Shown in pieces: positions 1 to 11,707 of a stretch of DNA of 64,000 nucleotides. Every line of letters starts with the position of its first letter. Within the stretch, counting starts at the first letter, position 1. Position numbers and translations under genes: made by a program. The stretch spans positions 1,364,001-1,428,000 of the forward strand of contig JAEILZ010000003.1 in NCBI GenBank assembly GCA_018873225.1, in the 5' to 3' direction. A model generated the notes under the pieces. It did no database searches and was not told the origin of the DNA. It saw nothing but the letters and a program-made list of their open reading frames with translations. This DNA is from [Phialemoniopsis] sp. UDSM-2020 (lineage: Eukaryota > Ascomycota > Sordariomycetes > Thyridiales > Thyridiaceae).

Positions 1-2881
1 TGGGATTGTGACATGTGCGTCGTCCATTTCATACCCCAAAGCCAAATTGCCTGGTAGATCTATTCCGTCTTTACTATCCAGGCGGCCGGAGAGAGAAGGA
101 TATGAGTGAGCACACTCGATGATCGAAAGTCATCTGAAACGCAGACCTTGGAAAAGAACGTTGACTGGCCGTTTGGGCATCAAGCAACTCGTCCGTATCA
201 GCCATCTCCCAACCCCATTGCTCTTTTGCATTCTGTCGTGGATGCACGCTATTGGCACAACATGCTGCAGGTCTCCAAAACAGCGAACCACAATTAAAAG
301 GGCGTGTGCGTCTCGTTAAAAAGTGCCAGCCCACCTCCTAAGCATATCTGACCAGCCACATATTTGCGCCCAAACGTGAGCTCACTCGATAGCTTATGCA
401 TTGCATTCCAATATCTACATCCTCGCAGAAGTCAATTCGTCTTGCTAGTCGTGAGATATCCAGTCAATCTGTTTGACCCCATCTCGAGGGCCAATTTCCC
501 GGAACTCGACTTCCTTCGTGTCAAACTGGCCTGAATCCCACAAAATCGCATCGACACCCCTGCGAGAAGCTGTGTTGCCATGACAACTTCGGCATCAGCC
601 CCTGTCCGAATGATGGGCGCTAAAGCACACGGGGCAGGCCGAGGGCCTGTTTCGCGAGGCACGAGGCGAGCTGAAAGGTCCACCACACCCTCCTGCTCAC
701 GGAAGCTCGTTGCCAAATGAACGCGGTAGGGAGGTTCGTCACATGTGACGATGTGATGGGTGTTACCCGACCACCAGCGTAGGTTTTGACCTGCTTCCAA
801 TCCTCTGCTGCATGAAATTCAGATGGCAAGACGGGTTCCTATCTGCAATGGCTGGAAATCATAGATGGCACGGAATAGAACAGAAAATGGTGATGTGCAA
901 TCTTGGTATTTCGTAAACAGCCACTGTCACCAAATCCACGCTAGTTCCTGTCAAAAAACACTGGCTCCATCCATCAAAAAGAATCAAAATATGGCTCCAA
1001 TATGCCCGGTACTGTAGGTAAGGCGAGTTGAGTATTGACCTTTAACCAACGGATTGAAGAGTGCATCCGGGATCTAGCAATTCTCAAGAAAGTCGAATTA
1101 AACTTATTTCTCACATTCCAGCACGTTGTACGCCGTTGATCTGAGATCGGTAGGGGTTTTAGCCCCCGGCTGTCTCGGACACTGCCGCATTCCAGACACA
1201 TGCTGAGAGATGTGAGCTACAGTGGCCTACAAACTGCCATGGCATTGAAATTGCATGCCAATTACAGAGACCAATTGTATTGCATCTCATTGGGATTCAT
1301 ACTCTCCTTATATCAAGTAATCTTTTTCCTATAGATTGATCCTAGGCCATTGCTGCACTGTGTAGCGTTGATTCCGGAGCAGACACGAATGTAAATGCAA
1401 ATGATAATCAGCTCTGTATGCCAATCCGCATATTGATGGAGACAATCCTGAATGTCAGAGATGTTTCAATCAAGTCAGACTAGTGTCTAGCTACATCAGA
1501 ACATCTTCGCACGGTTCACAGAATTTCGAGATCCATGGCCATGTTTAATGGCCAGTACTTCACAGCCTACGGGCTTCTAATCACGATGCTTGATGTGTCG
1601 TGACTGGCGTTTTGGAACTGCCTCTCGACGTCTGTCCGGGTCGTCGGTTGAGGAGACTACCAAGCTTTGTCTGCAATTTGCGCGATGTGCCTTACTACAG
1701 CTAAGTTACATATGTCTGATGGCTTCTGCATCTCCGTCGAAATGGGGACGTCTCTGATAGCGCTGTCACGTTTCGAAGCATCTGGAGATATGTGAGGCGG
1801 GAACAGTCAATTGGAACCATTTACAAGTGCCTAGATGACAAGGGCTGTCTGTAGAAATCAAATACTAGGATTGACCTCATATATGTGCAGGGAGAGTCTT
1901 GCAGATGCGAAATTCGTCAGAACATCACAACTTGAATCCTTTGGCATCCTGTGACTTCCTCCCGGTTCTTTCGACACGATGCAACTGTCCTACAACTTCT
2001 TGGGAATTGAAGGCAGAATAATACAGAAGGAACAAAAAAAAAGACTGAGGGAAGTGATTATGATAATCGAGACAAAAGAGAATGGACAATGATGGGATTG
2101 GGGGAAGTGAAAAAAAAAAAATGCAAAAGAAAAGCGCATCGACTGGGAGTCGAAAGGATAGTTCCAAAGATTGAGAATGGAGTTTTTGGGCCGTTGCACG
2201 GGTATTTATGGTAAAAGTCAATAAGTACATGCGATATAACGCAACCCACTCCGTTAGACCACCCGCTTTCACGGGTGGCCAATCAGTCATTCTCTTAAAT
2301 TGGTATATATGGCCTTTACCATATGCCCCACTTTTCCCGTGAGGAATTCACTGAAAAGGGTATTCAGCACCTCAACAGAGTGCCAGACTCGTTGCAGGTT
2401 TAATGGTCGCACTGAAACGAGATAGATCTTGAGTTGATGTTTGTGCATGACTCGGCAAAGGTGTACTTTAAAGAGGCGCAACTTGTAAAGCTTGGCGAGG
2501 AAGCTCACCTCGCTACACGAAGGGGAAAAGGCCTTCTTTTTGCGAGAGTGCTAAGTATGAAAGACTCAGGGGATCTTCGACTCAGGTAATGGGCATTGCA
2601 GCTTAATAAATGGCATGTAAAAGCGCCGTCCATAAGCTCGTACTTCTAGCTTGTCACTAACGATGTTTCGGTGATTCATCCGGCCTGACGTAACAAAAAT
2701 GCCCCTCCAAAAATTCCACTTCCCCACTGTGGTTGCTGTCTACCGGAGCCGATGATAGCATTGATGCCAGAATCCAGCTTCTTGCACCCGTCGCAAGCTC
2801 AACCCTTTGTCCACGACACGACTCTTTCTTCCCACTCCCTTGGAGCTTTGTTTCCGACAGCGAGACGGGCCTTATTTCAAG
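1..2881. other. No gene recognised
   Basis: Only short overlapping ORFs with no recognisable domain occur here. The longest is a 122-codon minus-strand ORF at 432-800. An A-rich run at 2110-2120 and the pyrimidine-rich complement of 2030-2120 produce low-complexity ORFs. The last 200 bases are the promoter and 5' leader of the rqc2 gene. Confidence 0.6.
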
Positions 2882-5800
2882 ATGAAGCAGAGATTCTCGT
2901 CACTAGATGTCAAGGTACAGCGGGACACGTACAAATCATCGCGGTCCTCTCAAGCTAACACTCGTGCTTCTCACAGGTCATATCACACGAGCTGCAGCAA
3001 AGCTTGGTGACCTTACGACTCGCTAATATTTACGACCTGTCCTCCAAGATCCTCCTCTTCAAGTTCGCTAAGCCCGAGAACAAGAAGCAGCTGGTCATCG
3101 ACTGTGGATTCCGCTGCCATCTCACCGATTTTGCTCGCACGACAGCCGCCGCCCCGTCTGTCTTTGTCGCACGCCTGCGCAAGTTTCTCAAAACACGTCG
3201 CGTGACTGGTGTCTCACAGATTGGTACCGACAGGATCATAGAGTTTCAGTTTAGCGACGGCGCATACAGGCTTTACCTCGAGTTCTTTGCCAGCGGCAAT
3301 GTCATCCTTACCGATGCCGAACTCAACATCATCACGTTGCTCCGGAACGTGCCGGAAGGTGAAGGACAGGAACCACAAAGAGTTGGCCTCAAGTATTCCT
3401 TGGAGAACCGACAGAACTATGGCGGCGTACCTACCTTGACGAAGGAGCGCTTGAGAAATGCTTTGGGCACCATGGCCGAGAAAGCCGCGAATGCGGCGGC
3501 CACCGGGAAGAAGGCCAGCAGGAAAGCCGCTGACGAGTTGAGGCGAGGGCTAGCTACGACCATGACGGAACTCCCACCAATGCTTGTCGATCATGCCTTT
3601 CATGCCACCGGGTTTGACTCCACCTCCAAAGCCTCTGCAGTGCTGGAGAATGAGGTGCTCTTCGAGGAGCTATTCAAGGCCTTGGAAGAAGCTCGGCAAA
3701 TTGTCGATGGGATCACAAATGAACCCACCTGCAAAGGCTACATCATCGCTAAGAAGAGAGCTCGTACGGATGGTGGTACTACGGACGCTGAGAAGCCCGA
3801 GAGCCTGGTGTACGAAGACTTCCACCCTTTCCAGCCTTCGCAATTCAGCAGCGACCCGGCCTACAAAATCTTGGACTTTGCGACCTTTAACAAGACGGTA
3901 GATGAGTTCTTTTCGTCTATAGAAGGTCAAAAGCTGGAGTCGAGGCTCCAGGAGCGAGAGGAGATTGCTAAAAGGAGGATTGAAGCCACCAAGCAAGACC
4001 ACGCTAAACGCATCGAGGGCCTGGAGGAGGCTCAGTCGCTCAATATGCGCAAAGCGGCTGCCATCGAGGCTAATGTGGAACGCGTGCAAGAAGCCATGGA
4101 TGCCGTGGCTGGGTTGGTGCAGCAAGGTATGGACTGGGTCGACATCAACAAGCTTATCGAACGTGAGCAGAAGCGAAACAACCCCGTCGCGGAGATCATC
4201 AAATTGCCCCTTAAGCTCTCAGAAAACACTATCACTCTGCGTCTAAGTGGCGAAGAGGAGGTTGGCGAAGAAGATGAAGACGACTTCGACTATGAGACCG
4301 ACTCTTCGGTATCTGACGATGATGAGGCGGACACCACAGCGGACAAGGCAAAGACGGCAGCCGCTCTACTGGAAGTTGAGATCAATCTGGGTCTATCACC
4401 ATGGAGCAATGCTAGGGAATACTACGAAGAAAAACGTACTGCGGCAGTGAAGCAACAAAAGACTGTAGAGCAGTCGTCAATTGCACTGAAGAACGCCGAA
4501 CAGAAGATCATTGCAGATCTCAAAAAGGGGCTGAAACAAGAGAAAGCGGTGCTACAACCCATTCGAAAACTGTTCTGGTTTGAGAAGTTCCTGTGGTTCA
4601 TCTCCTCCGACGGCTATCTTGTTCTGGGTGGACGAGATGCGCAGCAGAATGAAATGATATACAGAAGATATCTGCGCAAGGGAGACGTGTACGTCCACGC
4701 GGATCTGCATGGCGCTCCTAGCATTATCATCAAGAACAACCCTCAAACTCCGGACGCGCCGATACCTCCCTCCACGCTCTCACAGGCAGGAAATATGGCA
4801 GTCTGTGCTTCGAATGCCTGGGACTCCAAGGCAGGAATGGGTGCCTACTGGGTGACAGCCGATCAAGTATCTAAGTCGGCGCCTGCTGGAGAGTTTCTCC
4901 CTACCGGCAGCTTCATGATCAGAGGCAAGAAAAACTTCCTGGCACCCGCCCAATTGCTGCTTGGCTTCGGCATCATGTTCAAGATCAGCGAGGAAAGCAA
5001 GGCCAAGCATGTGAAGCATCGCCTTCATACGCTGCCTGAAGTTGGAAGCCTTTCCAGATCGGAGACGGCTGAAACAACCCAGTCAAAGGCCGAGACCCTT
5101 GATGAGGATGACAGAGATGACTTTAGTGATTCTGGCGATGAGGATGAGGGCGATGAAAATGCTAGCTCCCGTGCCAACCCGTTGCAACCTAACAAGAAGG
5201 GAGGTGATTCTGAGGAGGACATTGCCACAGAGGAACCACAAGCCCCTACAGAACAGCTTGCCAGCCTTGACGTTGACGACCAGTCACAAGTTCTTGAGAA
5301 TACAGCACCAGCTGGACATTCTCCTCAAGATGTTGAGTCTGCGGACGAACTCACTGAAAACAATACTCAAGAAGAGGCTACGACGCCACATACACGACCA
5401 TCCCCTGAATCCAATGCACCCACCCAGCAGAAACAGGCTCCTGCCAAGCGAGGTCAGCGGGGCAAGGCAAAGAAGATTGCTGCAAAGTACAAGGATCAGG
5501 ACGACGAAGACCGCGCCGCAGTAGAAGCCCTCATCGGTGCCGCGGCTGGCCGTCAGAAGGCCGAGGCCGAGGCCAAGCTTAAAGCCGACAAGGAGGCTCA
5601 GCTCGCAGCGGTCAAGGAGCGCCGACGACAGCAGCACCAGCGTCAACAGCAGGCCACCAAGGAGCACGAGGAGATGCGCCGGCTGATGTTGGATGAGGGC
5701 GTCGAGGTTCTGGACGAGGCGGAGCAGGCGAGCCTTACCGCGCTCGATGCCCTGGTCGGCACCCCGCTGGCAGGCGACGAGATCCTCGAGATCGTGCCCG

Positions 5801-6141
5801 TGTGCGCGCCCTGGACGGCCATGGCCAAGATCAAGTACAAGGCCAAGATGCAGCCGGGAGCGGTCAAGAAGAACAAAGCAGTCAAAGAAGTGCTCGAGGC
5901 GTGGAAGGGCGCGGCGGGGAAGAAGGGCGTGCTCGACGAGCAGAGCCGCGACACGGAGAAGATGTGGCCGCGCGAGGTGGAGCTGATCAAGGCGCTCAAG
6001 TCGGAGGAGGTGGTCAACTGCGTGCCCGTCGCCAAGGTGAGAGTTATGATCTCTGGCGGCGCGGGCGGTAAGGGCGGGAGCGGAGGCGGTGGTGGTGCGG
6101 GCAAAGGGGGCGCGAAGGGGAAAGGGGGGAAGAAGAAGTGA
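2882..6141 (+). CDS. rqc2: Rqc2/NEMF-type ribosome quality control factor (NFACT protein)
   Basis: Rqc2 (Tae2) binds stalled 60S-peptidyl-tRNA complexes with the ligase Ltn1 and directs C-terminal Ala/Thr tailing. Two exons: 2882-2914 (11 codons, MKQRFSSLDVK) and 2977-6141; the 62-nt intron has GTACAG, a CTAAC branch site and CACAG. Joining gives VISHELQQSLVTLRLANIYD, the classic NFACT-N start; a start inside exon 2 would lose it. Product 1065 aa. NFACT-N lies at about 1-500 with coiled coil after about 320. An acidic stretch lies near 425-450. NFACT-R is at about 540-660 (LWFEKFLWFISSDGYLVLGG, then DVYVHADLHGA). A long charged, disordered linker follows. NFACT-C is at about 930-1040 (VPVCAPWTAMAKIKYKAKMQ), then a Gly/Lys-rich tail. 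Length fits the family. Family assignment is secure; the function is from family knowledge. Confidence 0.95.
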
Positions 6142-6584
6142 GGAGGTGATGCCTGACTCTGAGTAGCATTTGGGTATCACTAAAGACAAAATTTTATCAC
6201 AAAACACGTTTACTGTTCACGAGAGATATGGAACAAACTCTTTCAGGGAAGTCAAGGCAAAGTCTATTGTAAGTTGTGACTATCTACCCGTCATCCCTCC
6301 CCTTTTTACCCAAATAGCTTCCTTTTTCTCCTTTTTCCCGCCCTCTTTGTTTTCTCTTTCCTTTCTTTTTACATTTTTTTCTTGTTATTTTATCTCTTTC
6401 GGGTTACCCATAATTGCACCTGCACTGCTTCCGTCCAGTGATGTTGCAAATATGGGGTACATCAAGTCGCAAAGGGTGCGCTTGCAGCGAATGATTTGGC
6501 AAGCATTTCTGTGCAGTGTGCAAATCTTGCGCGAAAGATGCGCCGAGGATGTTTCACCTTCGAGGTAAGTCGATCCGGGCGTGC
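6142..6584. other. Convergent 3' region with pyrimidine tract
   Basis: Sits between two convergent genes. Positions about 6295-6385 are almost pure C/T on the plus strand. Probably 3' UTR and terminator sequence; no ORF is supported. Confidence 0.5.
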
Positions 6585-8426
6585 CTAACGCCTGGTCTCT
6601 GGAGCCACCTCGCGGTTGCGCTCATTCTCGTAGCTGTTCTCGATCACAGCGTCGCTCTGACCAAGCAGCGGAGATCCGCCCTGACTTGGGGTTCGGCTGG
6701 GTTGGGGACTCACCACGGCCTTGTGCTCCGCCTGGACGTCGCCAGTCAACAACCACCATGCTTCGCGGCGAGCGGCTTTCTTCTGCTGGTCGGCAGTGCA
6801 GTCGGCCGCCTTGGCGTTGTTCGCCTCAATGTTGTCCGCCGAAGTCCACCACGCGCGTGCAGCCAAGTCCTTCCTCTTGTTGTCCTCATTGGTGTTCTCG
6901 GCTTTGCTGATGGCCTCCTCGAGGCAGTCAGGGTACTGCATGGCCGATGAGGCCTCGGACGTGGCATCGGAGACCTCGCTTCCAACCTCGGAACCGCTAA
7001 AGAGACTTCTGATCCGTGTCTTGTCCTCAGGCAAGAGGGAGTTTTCGTTCTGCGTCGAGGAGGGCTCAAGGAAGGCTGCCTCCTGTGGCGAATGGGACCT
7101 GCTGTTGCCCGAGTAGCCCGACCGGATGGACGGGCCCGGCGATAGGGAGCGGTCCGTCGCCATGGGGGAAGGCTCGGGGAGCGGCAGGGCGCTGTCAGGG
7201 AGCATCAAGAAGGGGATGGTACCTTCGCTGTCGGTCTCATTCGCGACGATTTTGGCTTTGAAATTGTCGATTTTGACATGCTCGGTGCTGTCAACGGGCT
7301 TGAACTCGATCTCACTGACCTCGATATCGTCTTCTGGCTTGTCCTCTGCGCTGCGGTGACGACGCTTAGTCAGTTCACGAACGGGGGGAGAGCTAACCTT
7401 TGACTCGGGGACGGTGACGCAAATTTTGGCGCCGTAGGGCAGTGGCTTGCGCTTGATCTTGTTAGGCGGCTGAGGGATGCCCAGCAGCACAGGCTCTGGC
7501 ACAGTGGGCGCGTTGATGTCGAGGCCTCCGTAGTGGGAGACCGGCACTGGAAGCGGCTGCTTGCGCGTCAGCAACGGGTTCTGGAGGTCCTTGTCGAGCC
7601 TGTAGGGGGAATCCTCGAGGGGTCTATAAGTCATGGCACCCCCTTTCTTAAGGATAGGCGGCCTCCTCAGCACTGTTGGCGTCGACGGAGGCAGTGCCTT
7701 TTGGCCACGGTTCGTTGCAGCGGGCTCCGGCATTGGCAGGCCGGGCACCCGCATCTGCATTTGCATCTGCGGCTGAAGAAACGGCCGCTCGTCCACGATG
7801 TCGCCTGGCTCGAAGCAGTCGTCGAACCTACCTCCGCGTTGGGGGTCGCGCATGTACTGATATGCCTCGTCCTGCAGATCGGGGTTGGTGCCGTAGGGGC
7901 CCCGCGCCCATCGCAGCGTCTCGTGCCGAACATGCTCGACGATGTCCATGAGGTCCTCGGCCTTCTTCGTCGTGCCCTTGCGCAGCACGGCGCCGAGGGC
8001 CACGCACTCGGGCCGCTGGCGCGCGTACTCGAGGACGCCGCGGTCCGGGTTCGGGTCGACGAAGGCGCTGCCGGGCACCATGCTCGGCTCGACGGCCCTG
8101 GCGAGCTTGGCCTGCGACTTGTAGGCCCAGTAGTTGGTGACGAGGGCCTCGTTGCGCAGGTCGGCGGGGCGGTAGTACTCGGTGCAGCGGTCGCACCAGC
8201 CGTAGACGACGTCGGTGGTCATACGGGCCGGCTCGGGGGCGCTCTGGAAGGGGAGGCAGCAAAAGAAGGTGCCGTCGCTCGAAGGGAGCTCGACGGGCCG
8301 CCTCCTGGCGACTCGGACTCCGCCAGAGCCATCGCGGAGCTGCTGTTTGGTGAGTAGGGGTTTGGGTGTGATTTTGAAGTGGGCGCAGACGCTCCAGACC
8401 GTCTTGTAGTGGGTTGTGGCGGTCAT
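6585..8426 (-). CDS. Unknown 613-aa fungal protein with W-W motifs
   Basis: Uninterrupted 613-codon ORF; the ATG at 8426 is the first in frame. I do not recognise a named domain. Residues about 1-210 look folded, with a Cys pair (WCDRCTEYYRPADLR) and aromatic-rich segments such as ALVTNYWAYKSQAKLAR. Residues about 215-470 are Pro-, Ser- and charge-rich and likely disordered, with a basic patch ELTKRRHRS followed by an acidic patch. Near the C terminus are two similar motifs about 35 residues apart, AARAWWTSADN and AARREAWWLLTGD. The CxxC pair could be a partial metal site, but a second pair is not obvious, so I make no functional claim. Convergent with rqc2. Could be a regulatory or scaffold protein. 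Confidence 0.75.
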   Translation of the reverse strand: MTATTHYKTVWSVCAHFKITPKPLLTKQQLRDGSGGVRVARRRPVELPSSDGTFFCCLPFQSAPEPARMTTDVVYGWCDRCTEYYRPADLRNEALVTNYWAYKSQAKLARAVEPSMVPGSAFVDPNPDRGVLEYARQRPECVALGAVLRKGTTKKAEDLMDIVEHVRHETLRWARGPYGTNPDLQDEAYQYMRDPQRGGRFDDCFEPGDIVDERPFLQPQMQMQMRVPGLPMPEPAATNRGQKALPPSTPTVLRRPPILKKGGAMTYRPLEDSPYRLDKDLQNPLLTRKQPLPVPVSHYGGLDINAPTVPEPVLLGIPQPPNKIKRKPLPYGAKICVTVPESKVSSPPVRELTKRRHRSAEDKPEDDIEVSEIEFKPVDSTEHVKIDNFKAKIVANETDSEGTIPFLMLPDSALPLPEPSPMATDRSLSPGPSIRSGYSGNSRSHSPQEAAFLEPSSTQNENSLLPEDKTRIRSLFSGSEVGSEVSDATSEASSAMQYPDCLEEAISKAENTNEDNKRKDLAARAWWTSADNIEANNAKAADCTADQQKKAARREAWWLLTGDVQAEHKAVVSPQPSRTPSQGGSPLLGQSDAVIENSYENERNREVAPETRR

Positions 8427-11400
8427 CTTGGTCTGTTTCTACTTGTTTTGCATATAATACCTTTGGATCTCTCTTGATCTGTGTTTGCAAATGTATGATT
8501 CTTCATATTTGCCATGCAAAGCACAGAGGCGCGTATTTGTATGAATTTTGACGCTCTTATTGACAAAGAAATGGAAATCTTCCTGCGATGGGACAGGAGA
8601 GCCATCTTCACACAAAGGCTTTGTGACAAGACACAATGGGGTTTTCTTTGTGTTTAGCACTGATAAAGTAGCAGACAAGAAGAACAAGATAAACTACATG
8701 GAATGTAAAGCATCACAATGGGCTTGTGTCCAAGCTTGCTTGTAGTGTTGTTTCTGCAACATTCTTTGGAGGACAGATGGTGTGGTACGCGGCGTGACCC
8801 ATGATCAGCGCCCCTGAACACTTTGTTCACGCAGACCAGTCTTACCAGATATCCCTTGGAATAGAATAGGAGAGGTCAGAAAAACCGACGACCCCCCTTT
8901 TCTTTCACTGGCCCAAATGCTTGACGCAGAACACCCGATGACACTACGGCGTTTACGAAGCAGCGACAGACCAAAACCCCTGAAAAGTCTTTGTTTTTCT
9001 GGAGTGCCTCGTTGACATAAAACATAACCAAGTAGATTGGAAGCTTGACGAGAATTGCAGCTGTTGCCTACGCACCCACGGGGCTCAGTTGAGCGCTTGA
9101 GAGTTCCCCCTGGATAGCAACTGCCCGTGAATCCTGGGGTTACACAAGAGAGAAGCGAAGCGTCGGTTAAACGCCTAAAAGGCGCAGTGCCCCTTTCCTC
9201 TGTATGGAGTGAAAAGGGGTCGGCTGTATCTCCGCGGGAGGTTGAGTGACGCCCGGCCAGAGTGATTGCCTGCTGCTTGGAACTTACGCGACCTTGCCGC
9301 CGTTCTGTATAGTGTTATGATCATTTCCAGTTCGCCGACCTTGCATTTGAGTCAAACCGTTCAGGGACAATTGTCATGGGCGTCAGTGGGGAATGGAACG
9401 TTGTGATGGACAGGCATCTGCACCTTGAGGAGGGAATTGTTTCGGACGTAAGCAGAACGCGCCAACCAACCCGCCCACTTGGTGTGCCAAGTTGCCAAGT
9501 CAGGAAGCATGGCAGCAACTCTCAAAGCCCGACTCTTCCGTGGAGATAATTGAGGATGACGAAGGCGAAATTGGATGATCAGGCTGCGTCGCGCTTGTTC
9601 GGAGTAGTGTCAATTTTGCACTCTTGGTCTTTTCTTGGTTGCAGAGGCCGAATGGTTACACAAGAAAATGAAGGCACGCTTTGATGGTTACACAGAACTG
9701 GTGTCAGGCGCTAGTGCAGGTCCGACCAGGCCCTGTCTGGCCCCTGCCAATCCCTGCAACTCGCTGGCTAAAACGCACAAAAAGGGCTGAACCAATCCAT
9801 ATTCTGGGTGTAATTTCCCGGCTACGCTCTTCAATGCCACCTTGAGCTTTTTCATTCTCACATGTGCATTTATGATATTAATATCTCAACCCACGCTACG
9901 CGCGACAAAAATCATCACACACCGGACCAAATAAGGACCGGTCATCGAAAAAGCCGGGACGCGATGAGCTACCTACCCCATCTTCTGCTCGAGCTCATCT
10001 GGAATGCGGCATCTGTGGAATGCTGCCTTCAACGGCTCTTGCCATGATTGTCCTCGGACGATCTATTCACACGCTACGGGGCACGGAGGAGCTATGGGTA
10101 TCAACGGAGAATGTCTCGGGAAGACCCAGTGCTATACTCATCCCTGCTGGGCGATCCTCTTGCCAAGCTAATTGACAAGTCTAGCCAGGGGTCAGCCTGG
10201 TTTACCGTCAAATCGTCCTTTTGTGAAAAGACCGCCCCCACCCCCATCTCCTCTGGATGACCATGGTCTTACGCGTGTTCGCCCGTTCTGGCCGGGTTTC
10301 CGGATCTGCAGGAATACTCTCCTACCCTTAGCCACCTCGGCCGCCAACCAGCAGTGTCGCTGCGACAAAGGTTGCATTCTCATCTCGATTAGGACATCCT
10401 TCTTTACCTCGCTCCCCCTGGGGGCGCCTTGACTCATCACGGCCAGGGTGGCCCGCCGTGCCGCATGCACTGTAGGCCAATGCGGGCTAATTATCTGATG
10501 CTGTTGGGCGCCTCGCTTGGCTGAGTGTTGCTCCTGAGCGAGTGCTCACTTCTGGCGAGCAGGCTGTCATTACAGTGTGCGGCACATGGCCTGGCTTGCC
10601 TTCGTCTGGCGGCCCCCAGAGATGTGGCAACACCGATTGGTAGCCACCAGACGCATTTCCATTTCCACTCTCATTTCCTTGGACGACTCTCGAGCCTACC
10701 TAGTGCCTGGTTATTTTCTCACCCTCGACCGCTCCTCAAAAAGTTGAGTAGTTGAGCTGAGCGCTTTGTTCGATGCCATGACGTTGAGAGAGGGGAACGT
10801 GACTGCATCTCATTACTGCAATGGGCAGGCAGATCGATGATCCAAGCTTGACTTCGATAAGCTTGATAATCCATCCCCTCTATGCTGAAGACCTGCCTAC
10901 GGGGATAGCCACGGAGCAGAAACCAGGGAGGGAACAGTGAGTCTGGTCCAGTCGGACGCCTGGTCTTCGCAGGGGGTGGTGACCTCGCCCAGACACTGTT
11001 TTCCTCACACCCATGTCCCGACACACTTGTGGCCAATCACCGACACGGCTTCTCCCCTTTTTTCGTTTCCCCTGTCAATATTTCTTACGCTAGACCTGTT
11101 CCTGGATGACACTAGGTCCCGGCCCGGCCTAATTTGTGAACATGGGCGAGCCGCCGTCTCGGTCTCGCACCACTTCGGGCGTGTAAGTCTGGTGGTCCCT
11201 TTTGCTGCATGCACACACACTTACACGCATGTCCACACACACACACACGCATACACCAACAGCTGATGGCAGAGGCTTCGCTACCATGATGCCCTCCCTG
11301 GCCAAAACCACACAATGCCTACCCGGCTCACTCGCCTCTGAGATGACGCCCCCATCGTGGCCGCACGCCGAAATTGTCAAGGCTAACTCCACCACCCTGC

Positions 11401-11707
11401 ATTGGCTTGGGACTGCCGTGTAAGACCTAACATTACCAGATGGCCACCCCGGATCATACTGGGCTTAGTCCAGCCGTTGCAGATGGATATCTAGGTAGGC
11501 CATCCGGCTTCTCGACGCCTCTCCCGTTCCTTCTCCTCTTCTCTCTTACCGTCTTGTCAACCCATCACCAAACGGCCTGCTCTTCAGCCGTGCAAACGCT
11601 TTGTTTGCGTCCTTTCGTTGCTTCAACGCCCCCCCTCACACTCTCTACGGCCTCGGCCACCATACACTCCTTTTTTCAAGCCAGTCACTCCCTAAGCACT
11701 CACCAAA
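8427..11707. other. 3.3-kb gene-free region, chitinase promoter side
   Basis: No ORF over about 125 codons and none with a recognisable motif. A (CA)n-type tract lies at about 11210-11256. The last 200 bases are C/T-rich and form the leader of the chitinase. The length suggests extended regulation of the flanking genes, but I see no specific operator I would defend. Confidence 0.5.
11210..11256. repeat. CA/CACG dinucleotide-rich tract
   Basis: Imperfect run of CA dinucleotides with interspersed TACACGCATG units. Simple-sequence DNA about 450 bp upstream of the chitinase start. Confidence 0.7.

Noticed and set aside
432..829. Minus-strand ORFs of 122 and 69 codons with protein-like composition
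   Set aside because: Two frames overlap with no convincing splice junction, start context or motif. Could be a relict gene but not supported.
1925..2290. 121-codon minus-strand ORF rich in Phe, Ser and Leu
   Set aside because: Created by a pyrimidine-rich tract; low complexity, no motif.
5284..6207. 307-codon minus-strand ORF inside rqc2
   Set aside because: Shadow of the GC-rich rqc2 coding strand; Leu/Arg-rich with no motif.
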